A stretch of DNA of 57,855 nt from Thermoplasmata archaeon (GCA_030040865.1 JASHSX010000082.1:1-57855); one strand, 5' to 3'. Shown: positions 31,557-40,506, numbered from the stretch's first letter. The notes: generated by a model from the letters alone, not told the origin. Translations and numbers: made by a program.

Positions 31557-34485
31557 CGCCGTCGAGCTCCCACGCGACGACGTCCTCCCCGTCCGGGAGA
31601 GCGTGCTCCAGGAGCTCGAACGGTTCCGCGAGGAGCTCCTTCGCGAGCGCCGACCGTCGGGCGTCGAGCGCCCGGTAGAGCGCTCCCTCCGCGCCGATCG
31701 CCACTCGGACCTGGTCGGTGAGCCGGAGGCCGAGCTCCTTGCGCCGCTGCTGGAGCCGCCGGGCGACCTCGCGGGCGAGGCCTTCCTCGAGCAGCGCCTC
31801 GGTCGGCCGGCGCGGGAGCGCCGCGCGCGGGACCGAGTCGTCCTCGCGCACCACCCAGCCGGGGTCCGGGTAGTGGGACCGCTCCGAGGCGGGGACGCGA
31901 ACGAGCCGCTTCACGTTGAGCTCGTCCGCGAGCAGACGATCGCCGTCCGGGCCCATGGCCGCGACCGCGGGCGAAGCGTCTCCGAACAGGACCATCTCGG
32001 CGAGCGGGATCCGGGACTTCACGCCCGCCCGCTGACGGAGCTCCCGGCCGACCTCGGCGAGGGCGCGGAGCTCGCGCATGCCGTCCTCGAGCGCGGGGTC
32101 CCGGAGCCCGAGCGAGCCCGGCCAGCCGCTCGCGTGGACCGACGCGTCCGCGGAGGTGTAGCCGTGGTCTCCCACTTCCTGGTGGATCCACTCGGCCGTG
32201 AACGGGACGAGCGGCGCGATGACCCGGGCGATCCCCAGCAGCACGTAGGCCAGCGTGTCGTGCGCGGCACGTCGGTCGGCGGGATCGTCGTCCGACCAGA
32301 AGCGGGGGCGCGAGCGCCGAACGTACCACGTCGAAAGGTCGTCGACCAGCTCCCGCACGGCCGTGGCCGCGGGCCGGGGGTCGAACCGCCCGAGCGCCTC
32401 GTCGACCGCCGCCCGCGTCCCCTCGAGGCGCGAGAGGATCCACCGGTCGAGCAGGCCCGCCGCCGAGGGGCGACCCGACGGCGGAGGCAGCCGATCGGCC
32501 CGCGCGTTTCCGAGGTGGAACGCCACGACGTTGCGCAGCGTTCCGATCGTGCGCGCGGCGCTCTTCGCCACGATCGCCTCGCTCACCCGCATCGGCTCGG
32601 TGAAGTCGATGGCGAGGAACGCCCACCGGGCCGCATCGCCGCCCACGCGATCGAGCAGGTCGAGCGGCTCCACCGCGTTCCCCTTCGACTTCGACATCTT
32701 GCGGCCGGACTCGTCGAGCAGCATGCCGTTCACGAGACAGGCCGTGAAGGCGGGCCGCTCGAAGAGCGCGGTCGCGAGCACGTGCATCGTGTAGAACCAG
32801 CCCCGGGTCTGGTCCAATCCCTCCGCGACGTAGTCGAGCGGCCGCTGGGGGTCGAACGGCCCGGGCTCGAACGGGTAGTGGAACTGGGCGAAGGGGGCCG
32901 CTCCGCTCTCGTACCAGACGTCGATCGTGTACGGTTCGCGCCGGGCCGGTGCGCCGCAGCTCCGGCACCGCACCTTAAGCCGGTCGACCGGGACGCGGTG
33001 CGGGTCGAACGGGCTCGCGAGCCCGCCCTCGACGCGCTCCGCGAGCTCGGCGAACCCGCCGACGCACGTCACGTGGCCGTCGGGGCACTCCCAGATCGGC
33101 AGCGGCGTCCCCCAGTAGCGGCTCCGGGAGAGCGCCCAGTCCTTCGCCTCGGTGAGGAAGTTCCCGAACCGGCCGTCGCGGAGGTACTCGGGGATCCAGG
33201 CGACCTCGGCGTTGTTCCGGACCAGCCCGTCGGTGAACCGGGACGTCCGGACGAACCAGGAGTCGATCGCCCGGTAGAGGAGGGCGTGATCGCACCGCCA
33301 GCAGAACGGGTAGGTGTGGCGGATCGTCTCGCTCCGGAACAGCCGGCCGCGGTCCTCGAGGTCGCGGATCAGGATCGGGTCGGCGCCCTTGAACGACTTC
33401 CCGCGGACGAGCGTGAGGTGATCGCCGAACACGCCCCGGTCGTCGAGCGGGTCGAAGACGCCGACCTTCTCCCGCGTCCCGATCCGGTCGTCGTCGGGAC
33501 CGAAGCTCGGCGCGATGTGCACGAACCCCGTCCCCTCCGTCGAGGTGACGAACCCGTCGAGCACGACGCGGTAGCGCCCGGGTCCCGGACCCGGCGTAGC
33601 GAACGGAGGCTCGTAGGAGAGCCCTTCGAACGCCGTGCCGCGCATTCGTTCAACCTCGGCGACGCCGTCGGGAAAGTATCGCGGGACCGCGTCGCTCGCG
33701 AGGACGAGCTCCTCGCCCTCGGCGGTCCGTACGACCGAGTACTCGAGATCGGCGCGGGCCGCCACCAGGAGGTTCGCCGGGAGGGTCCACGGCGTCGTGG
33801 TCCAGACCAAGAGCGACCGTCGCCCGATGCCGGGGCCGGTGATCGGGAAGCGGATCGTCACCGACGGGTCCGTGGCCTCCCGGTACCCCTGGGCGACCTC
33901 GTGCGACGAGAGGGACGTCTCGCACCGGGGGCAGTACGGGAGCACGTAGTGCCCCTTCTCGAGGAGGCCGCGATCGTAGAGCGCCTTCAACGACCACCAG
34001 ACGCTCTCGATGTACGTCGGGTCCATCGTGCGGTAGGGGTGGTCGTAGTCGAGCCAGTAGCCGACCCGCCGGCTCATCTCCTGCCAGACGGCCGCGTACT
34101 CGAGCGTCGCGGCGCGGCACTCTTCGCAGAACCGCTCGACGCCGTACGCCTCGATCTCCTTCCGGGACTGGAACCCGTGGCGGCGCTCGATCGCGATCTC
34201 GACGGGGAGGCCGTGGCAGTCCCACCCGCCCTTCGAGCTCACGATCCGATGCCCCCGCATCCGGCGGTACCGGAGCTGGACGTCCTTGATCACCCGGCTG
34301 ACGAGGTGGCCCATGTGGGGGACGCCGTTCGCGCCGGGCGGGCCCTCGCTGAACCGGAAGACGGGTCCGTCCGGCGGCCCGTCGAGGCCCCGGGTCGGTA
34401 CCCCGTGCGACTCCCAGTAGTCGAGGACCCGTCGTTGGACGCCCGCGCCGGACGGTGCTGCCGACTCGGGTTCGTCGACCGCCAC
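31519..34485 (-). CDS. ileS: isoleucyl-tRNA synthetase
   Basis: A 988-residue class Ia synthetase. HMGH is at residues 57-60 (NGVPHMGHL), WDCHGLPVEI follows, the editing domain is in the middle (WTTTPWTLPANL, GTGFVHIAPSFGPDD), and KMSKSKGN comes after MLLDESGR. The C-terminal half is the anticodon-binding domain. The archaeal/eukaryotic type is shown by the GLPVEIAIE and W-G-T-P-L-P-I-W blocks. GTG start at 34485, with a TATA box 29 nt upstream. Its end converges on the AMMECR1 gene with a short overlap. Confidence 0.95.
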   Translation of the reverse strand: MAVDEPESAAPSGAGVQRRVLDYWESHGVPTRGLDGPPDGPVFRFSEGPPGANGVPHMGHLVSRVIKDVQLRYRRMRGHRIVSSKGGWDCHGLPVEIAIERRHGFQSRKEIEAYGVERFCEECRAATLEYAAVWQEMSRRVGYWLDYDHPYRTMDPTYIESVWWSLKALYDRGLLEKGHYVLPYCPRCETSLSSHEVAQGYREATDPSVTIRFPITGPGIGRRSLLVWTTTPWTLPANLLVAARADLEYSVVRTAEGEELVLASDAVPRYFPDGVAEVERMRGTAFEGLSYEPPFATPGPGPGRYRVVLDGFVTSTEGTGFVHIAPSFGPDDDRIGTREKVGVFDPLDDRGVFGDHLTLVRGKSFKGADPILIRDLEDRGRLFRSETIRHTYPFCWRCDHALLYRAIDSWFVRTSRFTDGLVRNNAEVAWIPEYLRDGRFGNFLTEAKDWALSRSRYWGTPLPIWECPDGHVTCVGGFAELAERVEGGLASPFDPHRVPVDRLKVRCRSCGAPARREPYTIDVWYESGAAPFAQFHYPFEPGPFDPQRPLDYVAEGLDQTRGWFYTMHVLATALFERPAFTACLVNGMLLDESGRKMSKSKGNAVEPLDLLDRVGGDAARWAFLAIDFTEPMRVSEAIVAKSAARTIGTLRNVVAFHLGNARADRLPPPSGRPSAAGLLDRWILSRLEGTRAAVDEALGRFDPRPAATAVRELVDDLSTWYVRRSRPRFWSDDDPADRRAAHDTLAYVLLGIARVIAPLVPFTAEWIHQEVGDHGYTSADASVHASGWPGSLGLRDPALEDGMRELRALAEVGRELRQRAGVKSRIPLAEMVLFGDASPAVAAMGPDGDRLLADELNVKRLVRVPASERSHYPDPGWVVREDDSVPRAALPRRPTEALLEEGLAREVARRLQQRRKELGLRLTDQVRVAIGAEGALYRALDARRSALAKELLAEPFELLEHALPDGEDVVAWELDGVTFSARVSRRAT

Positions 34486-34511
34486 GAGGGGTCGCGACGA
34501 AGCGGGGACGG

Positions 34512-34517
34512 ATAAAA
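34512..34517 (-). promoter_or_regulatory. TATA box of ileS
   Basis: TTTTAT on the minus strand, centred 29 nt before the ileS GTG; leaderless spacing. Confidence 0.55.
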
Positions 34518-34539
34518 GCGTCCCGCGGACGGCGAGCCG

Positions 34540-35364
34540 CTACCGGCGCAGGCCGTACGGCGGAGCGCTCTTCGACCGAGGACCGATGTCGCTCGTCGGG
34601 TGCCGGCCCACCACCGTTCCCTCGAGCATCGTGACGTGGCAGTCGCGGCCGAGGACGAGCGCGGGCGAACGGACGAACTCGACGTCGACCCCCTCGAGCG
34701 ACACGGTGTCGGCCTCCACCCGGTCGACGGTGACCGAGACGGCCCGCTGGAGCACCTTCTCGACGAGGTTCGGCACCTTCCCGCGGAGCACCACCGAACG
34801 GGCGCGGACCGCGCCCAGCCGGGAGTCCCGGTCCAGGACCGCATCGAGCGACTGGGCCGTGATCTCGCCGGGGACGTCGACCGCGCCCTCGAGCGTCACG
34901 GCGTTCCCCTGCACCGAAGCCGCGACGAGGAGACCGCGCGCCGCGAGCCTCCGGTCGACCGTGAGCCGCCCCCCGACCTTCACGGTGCCCCGGAACGTGC
35001 CCTCGACCGCGTGCATCGCTCCGATGGTGCGCAACGAGCCATCGACCTTGACGACCCCGTCGATCTCGATCCGTCCCCCGACCTCGAGCGATCCGTTCGT
35101 CGTCAGGGAGTCGGCAGTGAGATCCCCGCCGACCGTCACGGTCCCGTCGAGCCGCACGACCCCGGCGTCGGCCTCCTTCTCGATCTTCACGGCCCCTCGG
35201 GCCCGCCACGCCGCGGCGTGCACCGAGTCGTGCCGGACCACGCCCCGGTCGTCGAGCTTTCCCGTCCTCGGGACCGGCGAGGCCGACGGCCGGGTCGGAG
35301 GGATCGGGCCGGCCGGCGTACCGGCAACGACCGGCGAGCGGGCGGGGGACGCGGCCTCGGACAT
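34540..35364 (-). CDS. bactofilin-like polymer-forming beta-helix protein
   Basis: A 274-residue protein. After a Pro/Ala-rich N-terminus it is a run of short beta-helix repeats: VRLDGTVTVGGDLTADSL, GSLEVGGRIEIDGVVKVDGS, GTVKVGGRLTVDRRLAARGL and more. The GxVxVxGxL rhythm resembles bactofilins (polymer-forming cytoskeletal family). A short tail follows. In bacteria these self-assemble at membranes; archaeal roles are poorly known. It follows the CoA-binding gene by 10 bp. No membrane helix. Confidence 0.7.
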   Translation of the reverse strand: MSEAASPARSPVVAGTPAGPIPPTRPSASPVPRTGKLDDRGVVRHDSVHAAAWRARGAVKIEKEADAGVVRLDGTVTVGGDLTADSLTTNGSLEVGGRIEIDGVVKVDGSLRTIGAMHAVEGTFRGTVKVGGRLTVDRRLAARGLLVAASVQGNAVTLEGAVDVPGEITAQSLDAVLDRDSRLGAVRARSVVLRGKVPNLVEKVLQRAVSVTVDRVEADTVSLEGVDVEFVRSPALVLGRDCHVTMLEGTVVGRHPTSDIGPRSKSAPPYGLRR

Positions 35365-35374
35365 CGGCAGACCC

Positions 35375-35812
35375 TCAGCGCTCCCGCGCGAGCGGTGGAA
35401 GCTTAAGACGGCGGTGCTGCGCCATCGTGCAGAGATCCTCGAAGACCGTGAGGCCCGCGTCCCGGGCCGCGCGCGCCGCGGCCGCATTCCGGACGCCGAG
35501 CTGCATCCAGACGGTCGCCACCCCACCGCGCCGGATCGCCGCCTCCACGACCGGCGGCACCTCCTCGCTCCGGCGGAAGATGTCGACGAGGTCGATCCGG
35601 ACCTCGGGCGGTATCGCGGCGAGGTCCGGGTACGCCCGCTCCCCGAGGACCTGGGTAAGCTTCGGATTCACCGGCACGATCCGGTACCCTTGGGCCTGGA
35701 GGTAGCCGCCCACCGTGTGGGAGTCTCGCTCCGGCTTGTCCGAGAGACCCACGATCGCGATCGTTCGGGCGGTGGCGAGCGCCCTGCGGATCTCCTCGTC
35801 CGTCGGGGGCAC
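35375..35812 (-). CDS. CoA-binding domain protein (YccU/COG1832-like)
   Basis: A 145-residue Rossmann-fold protein. The opening TIAIVGLSDKPERDSHTVGGYLQAQGYRIVPVNP is the CoA-binding loop; VDIFRRSEEVPPVVEAAI and VWMQLGVRN complete the family pattern. These proteins bind CoA in vitro, with no known enzyme activity. It is co-directional with and 10 bp from the bactofilin-like gene. A weak ATGTAAG element lies about 24 nt before its ATG. Confidence 0.85.
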   Translation of the reverse strand: MPPTDEEIRRALATARTIAIVGLSDKPERDSHTVGGYLQAQGYRIVPVNPKLTQVLGERAYPDLAAIPPEVRIDLVDIFRRSEEVPPVVEAAIRRGGVATVWMQLGVRNAAAARAARDAGLTVFEDLCTMAQHRRLKLPPLARER

Positions 35813-35892
35813 GGGACGCGCGACGCGGGCCGCTTACATGATGCTGGCGGGGAGCCGGGGCGGCGCCGGACCCCCGTGGCGGTCGCGAGCGA

Positions 35893-36810
35893 CTACGCCG
35901 GCGGGGGGGCCGGGCCCGAGCCGTTCCGGAGCCAGGCGACCAGGGCGATCACGCCGCCGGCGAGGATCACAAGGTAGCGGGCGAGCAGCCCCCACTCCTC
36001 GTTGATGAGCGTCAGGTACGCCGACGCGTCGTATTCGCCGTGCAGGAGCGCCGGCACGACCAGGTTGCCGCCCGAATATCGGTAGGTGGCCGCGAACGCG
36101 AAGCCGAGCAGGAAGAGGCCCGGGAAGATGAGCGGGGCCGCCGGACCGTAGGTGAAGCCGTAGTAGAGGTGCACGCCCGCGAAGACGACGCTCGTCCATG
36201 TGGCCGGGAGCACCCATCCACCCCCGACGTCGCGCCAGTACCCGAAGATCCAGCCGCGGAAGATCGTCTCCTCGAACGCTCCGACGAGGAACGAGAGCGC
36301 GACGTAGAACCAGGGGTTCGAGGCGGCCTGGGTGATCGCGGGGTTCGGCCGGGTGAGGTACGTGAGGGCCGCCGGGTCCGCGAACTCGTAGATGACGGTC
36401 AGGATCAGGATCACGAGCAGCGACAGCAGCGAGAAGAGTCCGTACCAGCGCAGGGCCTCCCAGCCCGCGGTCCCGAGGTGTCGGCCCCAGTCCCGGAGCG
36501 GCGCGGCTCCGACCAGGAGGGCGAACGAGATCACCGGGATCCCGTAGACGACGAACAGGTCGCCCGGCAGGTTCCCGTACAGCACGAGCGACGCGGGGAC
36601 GAGCTGCGGCACGAAGTACTGGCTCACGACGGCGAGGACCGTGATGGCCACTCCCGCCCAGTACCGCGACCGGGGGGCGGCGACCCGGGGTCGGGTCGTC
36701 GGCAGGAAGCCCGGCGGCCACATCGCCGACCCGGGCGGGGGAGCGGGGGCGGAGGACGTGGGACCGGGCGGCGCCGGCCCGGCCACCTCGGGCGGGACGG
36801 CGATGGCCAT
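35893..36810 (-). CDS. CPBP-family intramembrane metalloprotease
   Basis: A 305-residue membrane protein, with a proline-rich cytosolic N-terminus and about eight helices. The motifs are EETIFRGWIFG (EExxxR), VFAGVHLYYG (FxxxH) and HGEYDASAY, the region that completes the site in CPBP/Abi proteases. The family cleaves prenylated proteins or anti-sigma-type substrates; the target here is unknown. Its ATG directly abuts the pcc1 stop, so it is the third gene of that operon. Confidence 0.83.
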   Translation of the reverse strand: MAIAVPPEVAGPAPPGPTSSAPAPPPGSAMWPPGFLPTTRPRVAAPRSRYWAGVAITVLAVVSQYFVPQLVPASLVLYGNLPGDLFVVYGIPVISFALLVGAAPLRDWGRHLGTAGWEALRWYGLFSLLSLLVILILTVIYEFADPAALTYLTRPNPAITQAASNPWFYVALSFLVGAFEETIFRGWIFGYWRDVGGGWVLPATWTSVVFAGVHLYYGFTYGPAAPLIFPGLFLLGFAFAATYRYSGGNLVVPALLHGEYDASAYLTLINEEWGLLARYLVILAGGVIALVAWLRNGSGPAPPPA

Positions 36811-37029
36811 CTACGCGCCCGGGTCCGCCCGCTCGGCGGCCTGGAGGCAGGCAAGGAGATCGTCCAAGGTCGCGCGGGCACTCGCCGCGGACCGGGCGGC
36901 GAGGTGGACCGTGAGCCCGGAGCCCGCGACGTCGACGCGCACGAACGGAGGGTTATCGGCGGAGACCGCCGCGGCGATGCGCCGGGCGACCGCCGCCGAG
37001 GGGTACGTCCGCGAGACCTCCACGGTCAC
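36811..37029 (-). CDS. pcc1: KEOPS complex subunit Pcc1
   Basis: A 72-residue protein: SRTYPSAAVARRIAAAVSADN, then VRVDVAGSGLTVHLAA and ASARATLDDLLACLQAAE. Length, the paired beta strands and the final helix match archaeal Pcc1, the dimerisation subunit of KEOPS that makes t6A37 in tRNAs. GTG 37029 overlaps the stop of the DUF1028 gene (GTGA), a small start that is easily missed. Other KEOPS genes are not in the window. Confidence 0.85.
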   Translation of the reverse strand: MTVEVSRTYPSAAVARRIAAAVSADNPPFVRVDVAGSGLTVHLAARSAASARATLDDLLACLQAAERADPGA

Positions 37030-38030
37030 TTCGACGGACCCTTCGTCCCCTTCGGCGGCGGGGATCCTCCACCTCCCGCCGAGGGCGACGCGCCGGGGCC
37101 GCGATCGAGCGCCCCCGGCACGATCGGCGCCGTGGTCGTACGGCGGGCCGATTCGGCCGCCGCGCGTTCCCTCAGATAGCCGACGATCGACGGCCACACC
37201 CGGTCGTCGTCGCGGGCCTTGTTCTCGAAGTTGTGCTCGTTCAGGAACTTCGTGAACGCCGTCCGGCTGGCGGCGTCCCACCGCCCGGTCGAGCGCCCGG
37301 AGTAGTAGCCCAGGACGCTCAGGTCGTGCTGGAGCACGACCGCGAGCTCCCCGTCGATCGCCCGGAGCGTCACCGGGTCCTCGCGCTCGAGCATCGTGAG
37401 GTCGTAGAGCCGGAAGACCCGCTTCAGCTCCTCGATGGGGGACGGGTGGTCGTCGACCCGTACGTCGATCCACCGGTCGTTCCGCTGCCCGTAGCCGCCG
37501 GCGTTCCGGACGACGAACAGGGCCGCCGCCTGCATGCCGCGACGGTCGCCGCCCTCGCGCTGCCCGGCCGCGAGGGACGCCAGGAGCCGGTCGACGAGGT
37601 CGCCGGGCGTCGATTCGTACGTACGGGCCATCGCCTGCACCACGGCCGGCCCGAAGAGGATGTTCCCCTGGCACGTGTAGCCGTCGCCGACCTTCTGCCC
37701 GGCCCAGTCCATGCACTTCGTCCCGGTGAAGGCGGCGGCCCGCCCTTCGCGGTCCACGACGCCGAGCTGCCGCTCGTCGCGGCCAGGGTCCGCGTCGGTG
37801 AGCTCCTTCACGACCGCTTCGGCGCTCTTCCCGCGCTTCAGCAGCGCGAGCCCCTCCGGACCGTAGGCCGTGTTGGCGGCCGCCTGGGTCGCGATCGCTC
37901 CGACGCCGGCTTCCGCGAACGGAACGACCGCGCCCACGGCGATGAACTTCGACTGGACCGCGATCCCCCACGTCCCGGCGTCGACGTCGGCGGCCACGAT
38001 CGAGAACGTCCCGAACCGCGGCGGGGCCAT
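37026..38030 (-). CDS. DUF1028 Ntn-hydrolase-like protein
   Basis: A 334-residue protein. The N-terminal domain is DUF1028: FGTFSIVAADVDAGTWGIAVQSKF, then VGAIATQAAANTAYGPEGL, TGTKCMDWAGQ, YTCQGNILFGP. The C-terminal 110 residues (WIDVRVDDHPSPIEEL, LGYYSGRSTGRWDAASRTAF) look like a peptidoglycan-binding-like helical domain commonly fused to DUF1028, then a low-complexity tail. Catalytic role unproven. It is the first gene of the DUF1028-pcc1-CPBP operon and has a TATA box 27 nt upstream. Confidence 0.85.
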   Translation of the reverse strand: MAPPRFGTFSIVAADVDAGTWGIAVQSKFIAVGAVVPFAEAGVGAIATQAAANTAYGPEGLALLKRGKSAEAVVKELTDADPGRDERQLGVVDREGRAAAFTGTKCMDWAGQKVGDGYTCQGNILFGPAVVQAMARTYESTPGDLVDRLLASLAAGQREGGDRRGMQAAALFVVRNAGGYGQRNDRWIDVRVDDHPSPIEELKRVFRLYDLTMLEREDPVTLRAIDGELAVVLQHDLSVLGYYSGRSTGRWDAASRTAFTKFLNEHNFENKARDDDRVWPSIVGYLRERAAAESARRTTTAPIVPGALDRGPGASPSAGGGGSPPPKGTKGPSK

Positions 38031-38054
38031 CGGCCGCGGGACGACGGCGCGGTC

Positions 38055-38060
38055 CTTAAA
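38055..38060 (-). promoter_or_regulatory. TATA-like box, DUF1028-pcc1-CPBP operon
   Basis: TTTAAG on the minus strand, centred 27 nt before ATG 38030; leaderless spacing. Confidence 0.55.
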
Positions 38061-38077
38061 GGGGGCGGCCGCGCCCG

Positions 38078-38410
38078 TCAGCGGGGCGCGTCGCCTCCCG
38101 ACCGGGCGTCGAGCTCGGCGAGGAGGCGGTCGAGCTCCCGGGAGGCCACGGCACGATCCCCGCCGGCGGCGCGGACCCCGATCTCGCGCAGGACGGCGAC
38201 CTCACGGTCGACGTTCCGGCCGTGCGCACGCAGCACGGCCAGCAGACGGGCCGCGGTCCGGAGCCGGTTCGCGAGGAGGTCCTCCTCGGGCGACGGCGTC
38301 GCGTCGTCCGGTCCGGACGGGACGTAGCTCGTCAGTCCCCGGGGCCACTCGGTGACCTCGCCCTCGCCGCGACGGACCCGGCGGCGGCTCCGGCGGGGCG
38401 TTTCGGGCAC
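38078..38410 (-). CDS. hypothetical small helical protein
   Basis: A 110-residue protein with an arginine-rich N-terminus and a long amphipathic helical stretch (NRLRTAARLLAVLRAHG onward). No known family. GTG 38410 is 7 bp after the stop of the gene at 38418, so it is probably the last gene of the ferredoxin-geranylgeranyl reductase transcript. Confidence 0.55.
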   Translation of the reverse strand: MPETPRRSRRRVRRGEGEVTEWPRGLTSYVPSGPDDATPSPEEDLLANRLRTAARLLAVLRAHGRNVDREVAVLREIGVRAAGGDRAVASRELDRLLAELDARSGGDAPR

Positions 38411-38417
38411 GGGCCGA

Positions 38418-39053
38418 CTACGCTTCCGACGGTTCGGGCTCGGCGCGCGCGGGGGCGCTCCGCGCCTTGGTCGCGGTCGGTCGGGGGCAGCGGCTCCGGA
38501 TCCCGTCCCAGACCGCCTCGATGCGCTCGTAGAAGCCCGGCACGACCCCCTCCGTCGCGAGGACCGTCTTCGCCTGTTCGAGGGGGGAAACGAGGTCGGT
38601 GACGTCGAGCCCGTGGGCGCCCGCCCACGCGAGGCTCGCCGTCGCGAGCGACACCTGGTCGTCCGCCTCGCGGCGTGCGCGCTTCGCCTCCCGGTCGGCC
38701 GGAGCGAGCGCGTGGTCCGGGTTCCACGCCGGCGGCATCGGTGCCGGGATCGGAACGCGGAGGAGCCGGAACGGCTCGGGGAGCGTCGGCCACCGGGGCT
38801 CGGCGAACCGGACGGAGAGCAGCTCGAGGGCGTTCGTCGCGCCGTCGAAGTCCCCGGCGTCGAACGCGGTCTCGGCGCGGTCGAACGGCGTCACGAGCTC
38901 GGGGCTGGGCGAGCCCTTCCAGAGGTCGAGCAGGAGGGCGACCCGCGACGGGCCAAGTCGGGCCAGCGACCGGTACCGGGGGGTCACGGGGACGGGCGCG
39001 GGTGGCGCCGGCGCGGCGGCGGTCTCGGGCGGACGGTTCGGTGCTCCGGGCAT
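38418..39053 (-). CDS. hypothetical protein downstream of geranylgeranyl reductase
   Basis: A 211-residue soluble protein: Pro/Ala-rich N-terminus, helical centre with AFDAGDFDGATNALELLS (TPR-like), and an acidic Ala/Pro tail. No signal or membrane helix and no recognised family. It starts 15 bp after the reductase gene on the same strand, so it may assist lipid reduction or be an unrelated passenger. Confidence 0.55.
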   Translation of the reverse strand: MPGAPNRPPETAAAPAPPAPVPVTPRYRSLARLGPSRVALLLDLWKGSPSPELVTPFDRAETAFDAGDFDGATNALELLSVRFAEPRWPTLPEPFRLLRVPIPAPMPPAWNPDHALAPADREAKRARREADDQVSLATASLAWAGAHGLDVTDLVSPLEQAKTVLATEGVVPGFYERIEAVWDGIRSRCPRPTATKARSAPARAEPEPSEA

Positions 39054-39068
39054 CTTCGGCCCCGAGGG

Positions 39069-40259
39069 TTACAGGAACGCCTCGAACTCCTTCGTCACTT
39101 CGGGGTACTTGTCGCGGACCGCCTTCAGGATGTTGTGGACGTTGAGCTTCTCCAGGTGGACCCCCTGGAGGGCGTCCACGATCTTGTCGAACGTCTCGTC
39201 GGAGAGGGTGGTCAACTTCTCCTTCGCGAGCCAGTTGCGGTACAGCTTCTCCTCGAGGCGGGCGCGCCAGCCCTTCTCGTACTGCTGGAGGAACTCCTTC
39301 GAGGGGTCCCCCGCGTGGACCGCCTTCGCGGCCACCGTCCCGCAGATCTTCCCGGCGATGCACCCGTTCGCGATCCCTCCGCCGGTGAGCGGGTCGATCA
39401 TCCGGGCCGCATCGCCGACGATCATGAAGCCGTCGGTCACGGTCTGCTTGAGCGGTGGCGAGATCGAGACCCCCCCGCCGACCATGTCGATCTTCTTGCC
39501 CTTCGCGTAGGCCGGGTGCTTGTCGATCCAGGCGTCCAGGTACTTGCGCGCCTCGGCCATCGTCTTGATCTGGCTCACCTGGACGCCGATCCCGACGTTC
39601 GCGAGACCCTCGTCCTTCGGGAAGATCCAGACGTAACCGCCCGGGGCGACCTTGCCCAGATAGAAGTCGCAGTAGCGGGTGTCGCAGTCGACGCCGGTCA
39701 TGCGGTACTGGAGGCACGTGTCCATGTCCCGCATCTGGATGTTCGTGGGCAAGCCGGCCCACCGACCGACCTGGCTCTCGAAACCGTCCGCGCCGATGGT
39801 GACCGAGGCGCGGATCTCGAACGGCTCGCCGAACGCCTTCGCCGTGACGCCGACGATGCGGCCCTTCTCCTTCAGCACGGAGGTCGCGGCCGTCTTGAGC
39901 ATCACGTCGACGCCGGCGTTCGCGGCGTCGATGGCGAGCGCCTTGTCGAAGCCGTCCCGCTCGACCACGTAGCCGACCTCGTTGCCCGCGTGCTTCTCGT
40001 TGATCTCGAAGATCTTCTCGCTCGGGGAGAAGATGCGGGCCCCCTCGACCTCGACGTTGATCCACTTGCCCGGCTTGATGCCGACGTCGGTGAGCCACTC
40101 CTTGCTCATCCCCTCGCCGCACCGGACGGGGCTGCCGACCTCCTGGCGCTTCTCGATCATCACGACCTTCGCGCCCTCCTTCGCCGCCCACTTCGCCGTC
40201 ATGCTGCCGGCCGGGCCGGCGCCGATCACGAGCACGTCGGTCCGAAGATCCTGCACCAC
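39069..40259 (-). CDS. geranylgeranyl reductase (archaeal lipid saturation)
   Basis: A 396-residue flavoprotein. The FAD motif is GAGPAG (13-18), then IEKRQEVGSPVRCGEGM, whose P-x-RCGEG block is typical of archaeal digeranylgeranylglycerophospholipid reductases. VTIGADGFESQVGRWAG and MIVGDAARMIDPLTGGGIANG are the other FAD regions. It hydrogenates the isoprenoid chains of membrane lipids. A ferredoxin gene lies 23 bp upstream, its likely electron donor. Confidence 0.92.
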   Translation of the reverse strand: MVQDLRTDVLVIGAGPAGSMTAKWAAKEGAKVVMIEKRQEVGSPVRCGEGMSKEWLTDVGIKPGKWINVEVEGARIFSPSEKIFEINEKHAGNEVGYVVERDGFDKALAIDAANAGVDVMLKTAATSVLKEKGRIVGVTAKAFGEPFEIRASVTIGADGFESQVGRWAGLPTNIQMRDMDTCLQYRMTGVDCDTRYCDFYLGKVAPGGYVWIFPKDEGLANVGIGVQVSQIKTMAEARKYLDAWIDKHPAYAKGKKIDMVGGGVSISPPLKQTVTDGFMIVGDAARMIDPLTGGGIANGCIAGKICGTVAAKAVHAGDPSKEFLQQYEKGWRARLEEKLYRNWLAKEKLTTLSDETFDKIVDALQGVHLEKLNVHNILKAVRDKYPEVTKEFEAFL

Positions 40260-40282
40260 GGCCTACGCTCCCGGTTGGAGAC

Positions 40283-40474
40283 CTACCCGATCTCGATCGC
40301 TCCGACGGGGCACGCCTTCACGCAGATCTCGCAGCGGGTGCAGATCTTCTCGTCGAAGGTGATCCGCGTCTCGTCCAAGTAGATGCAGTTGAGCGGGCAG
40401 ATGCCGACGCACGCCCCGCAGTAGATGCAGAGCTGCCCCGACGACTCGATGTGGAGCCGCTTCTTGTCGGGCAT
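40283..40474 (-). CDS. 2x[4Fe-4S] ferredoxin
   Basis: A 63-residue ferredoxin. Cluster ligands C16, C19, C22, C26 and C45, C48, C51, C55 are in the standard CxxCxxCxxxCP pattern; an extra C30 follows the first set. ATG 40474 begins MPDKKRLHIES. The gene leads the ferredoxin-geranylgeranyl reductase transcript. In Methanosarcina an adjacent ferredoxin supports the same reductase, so the pairing is functionally likely. Confidence 0.92.
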   Translation of the reverse strand: MPDKKRLHIESSGQLCIYCGACVGICPLNCIYLDETRITFDEKICTRCEICVKACPVGAIEIG

Positions 40475-40506
40475 CCGGTCGTCCTCCGCAGCAGCGGTCC
40501 GTGCGC

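Noticed and set aside
31603..34515. 970-residue plus-strand open frame opposite ileS
   Set aside because: Perfectly antiparallel to IleS, which has HMGH and KMSKS motifs; the frame is a compositional artefact.
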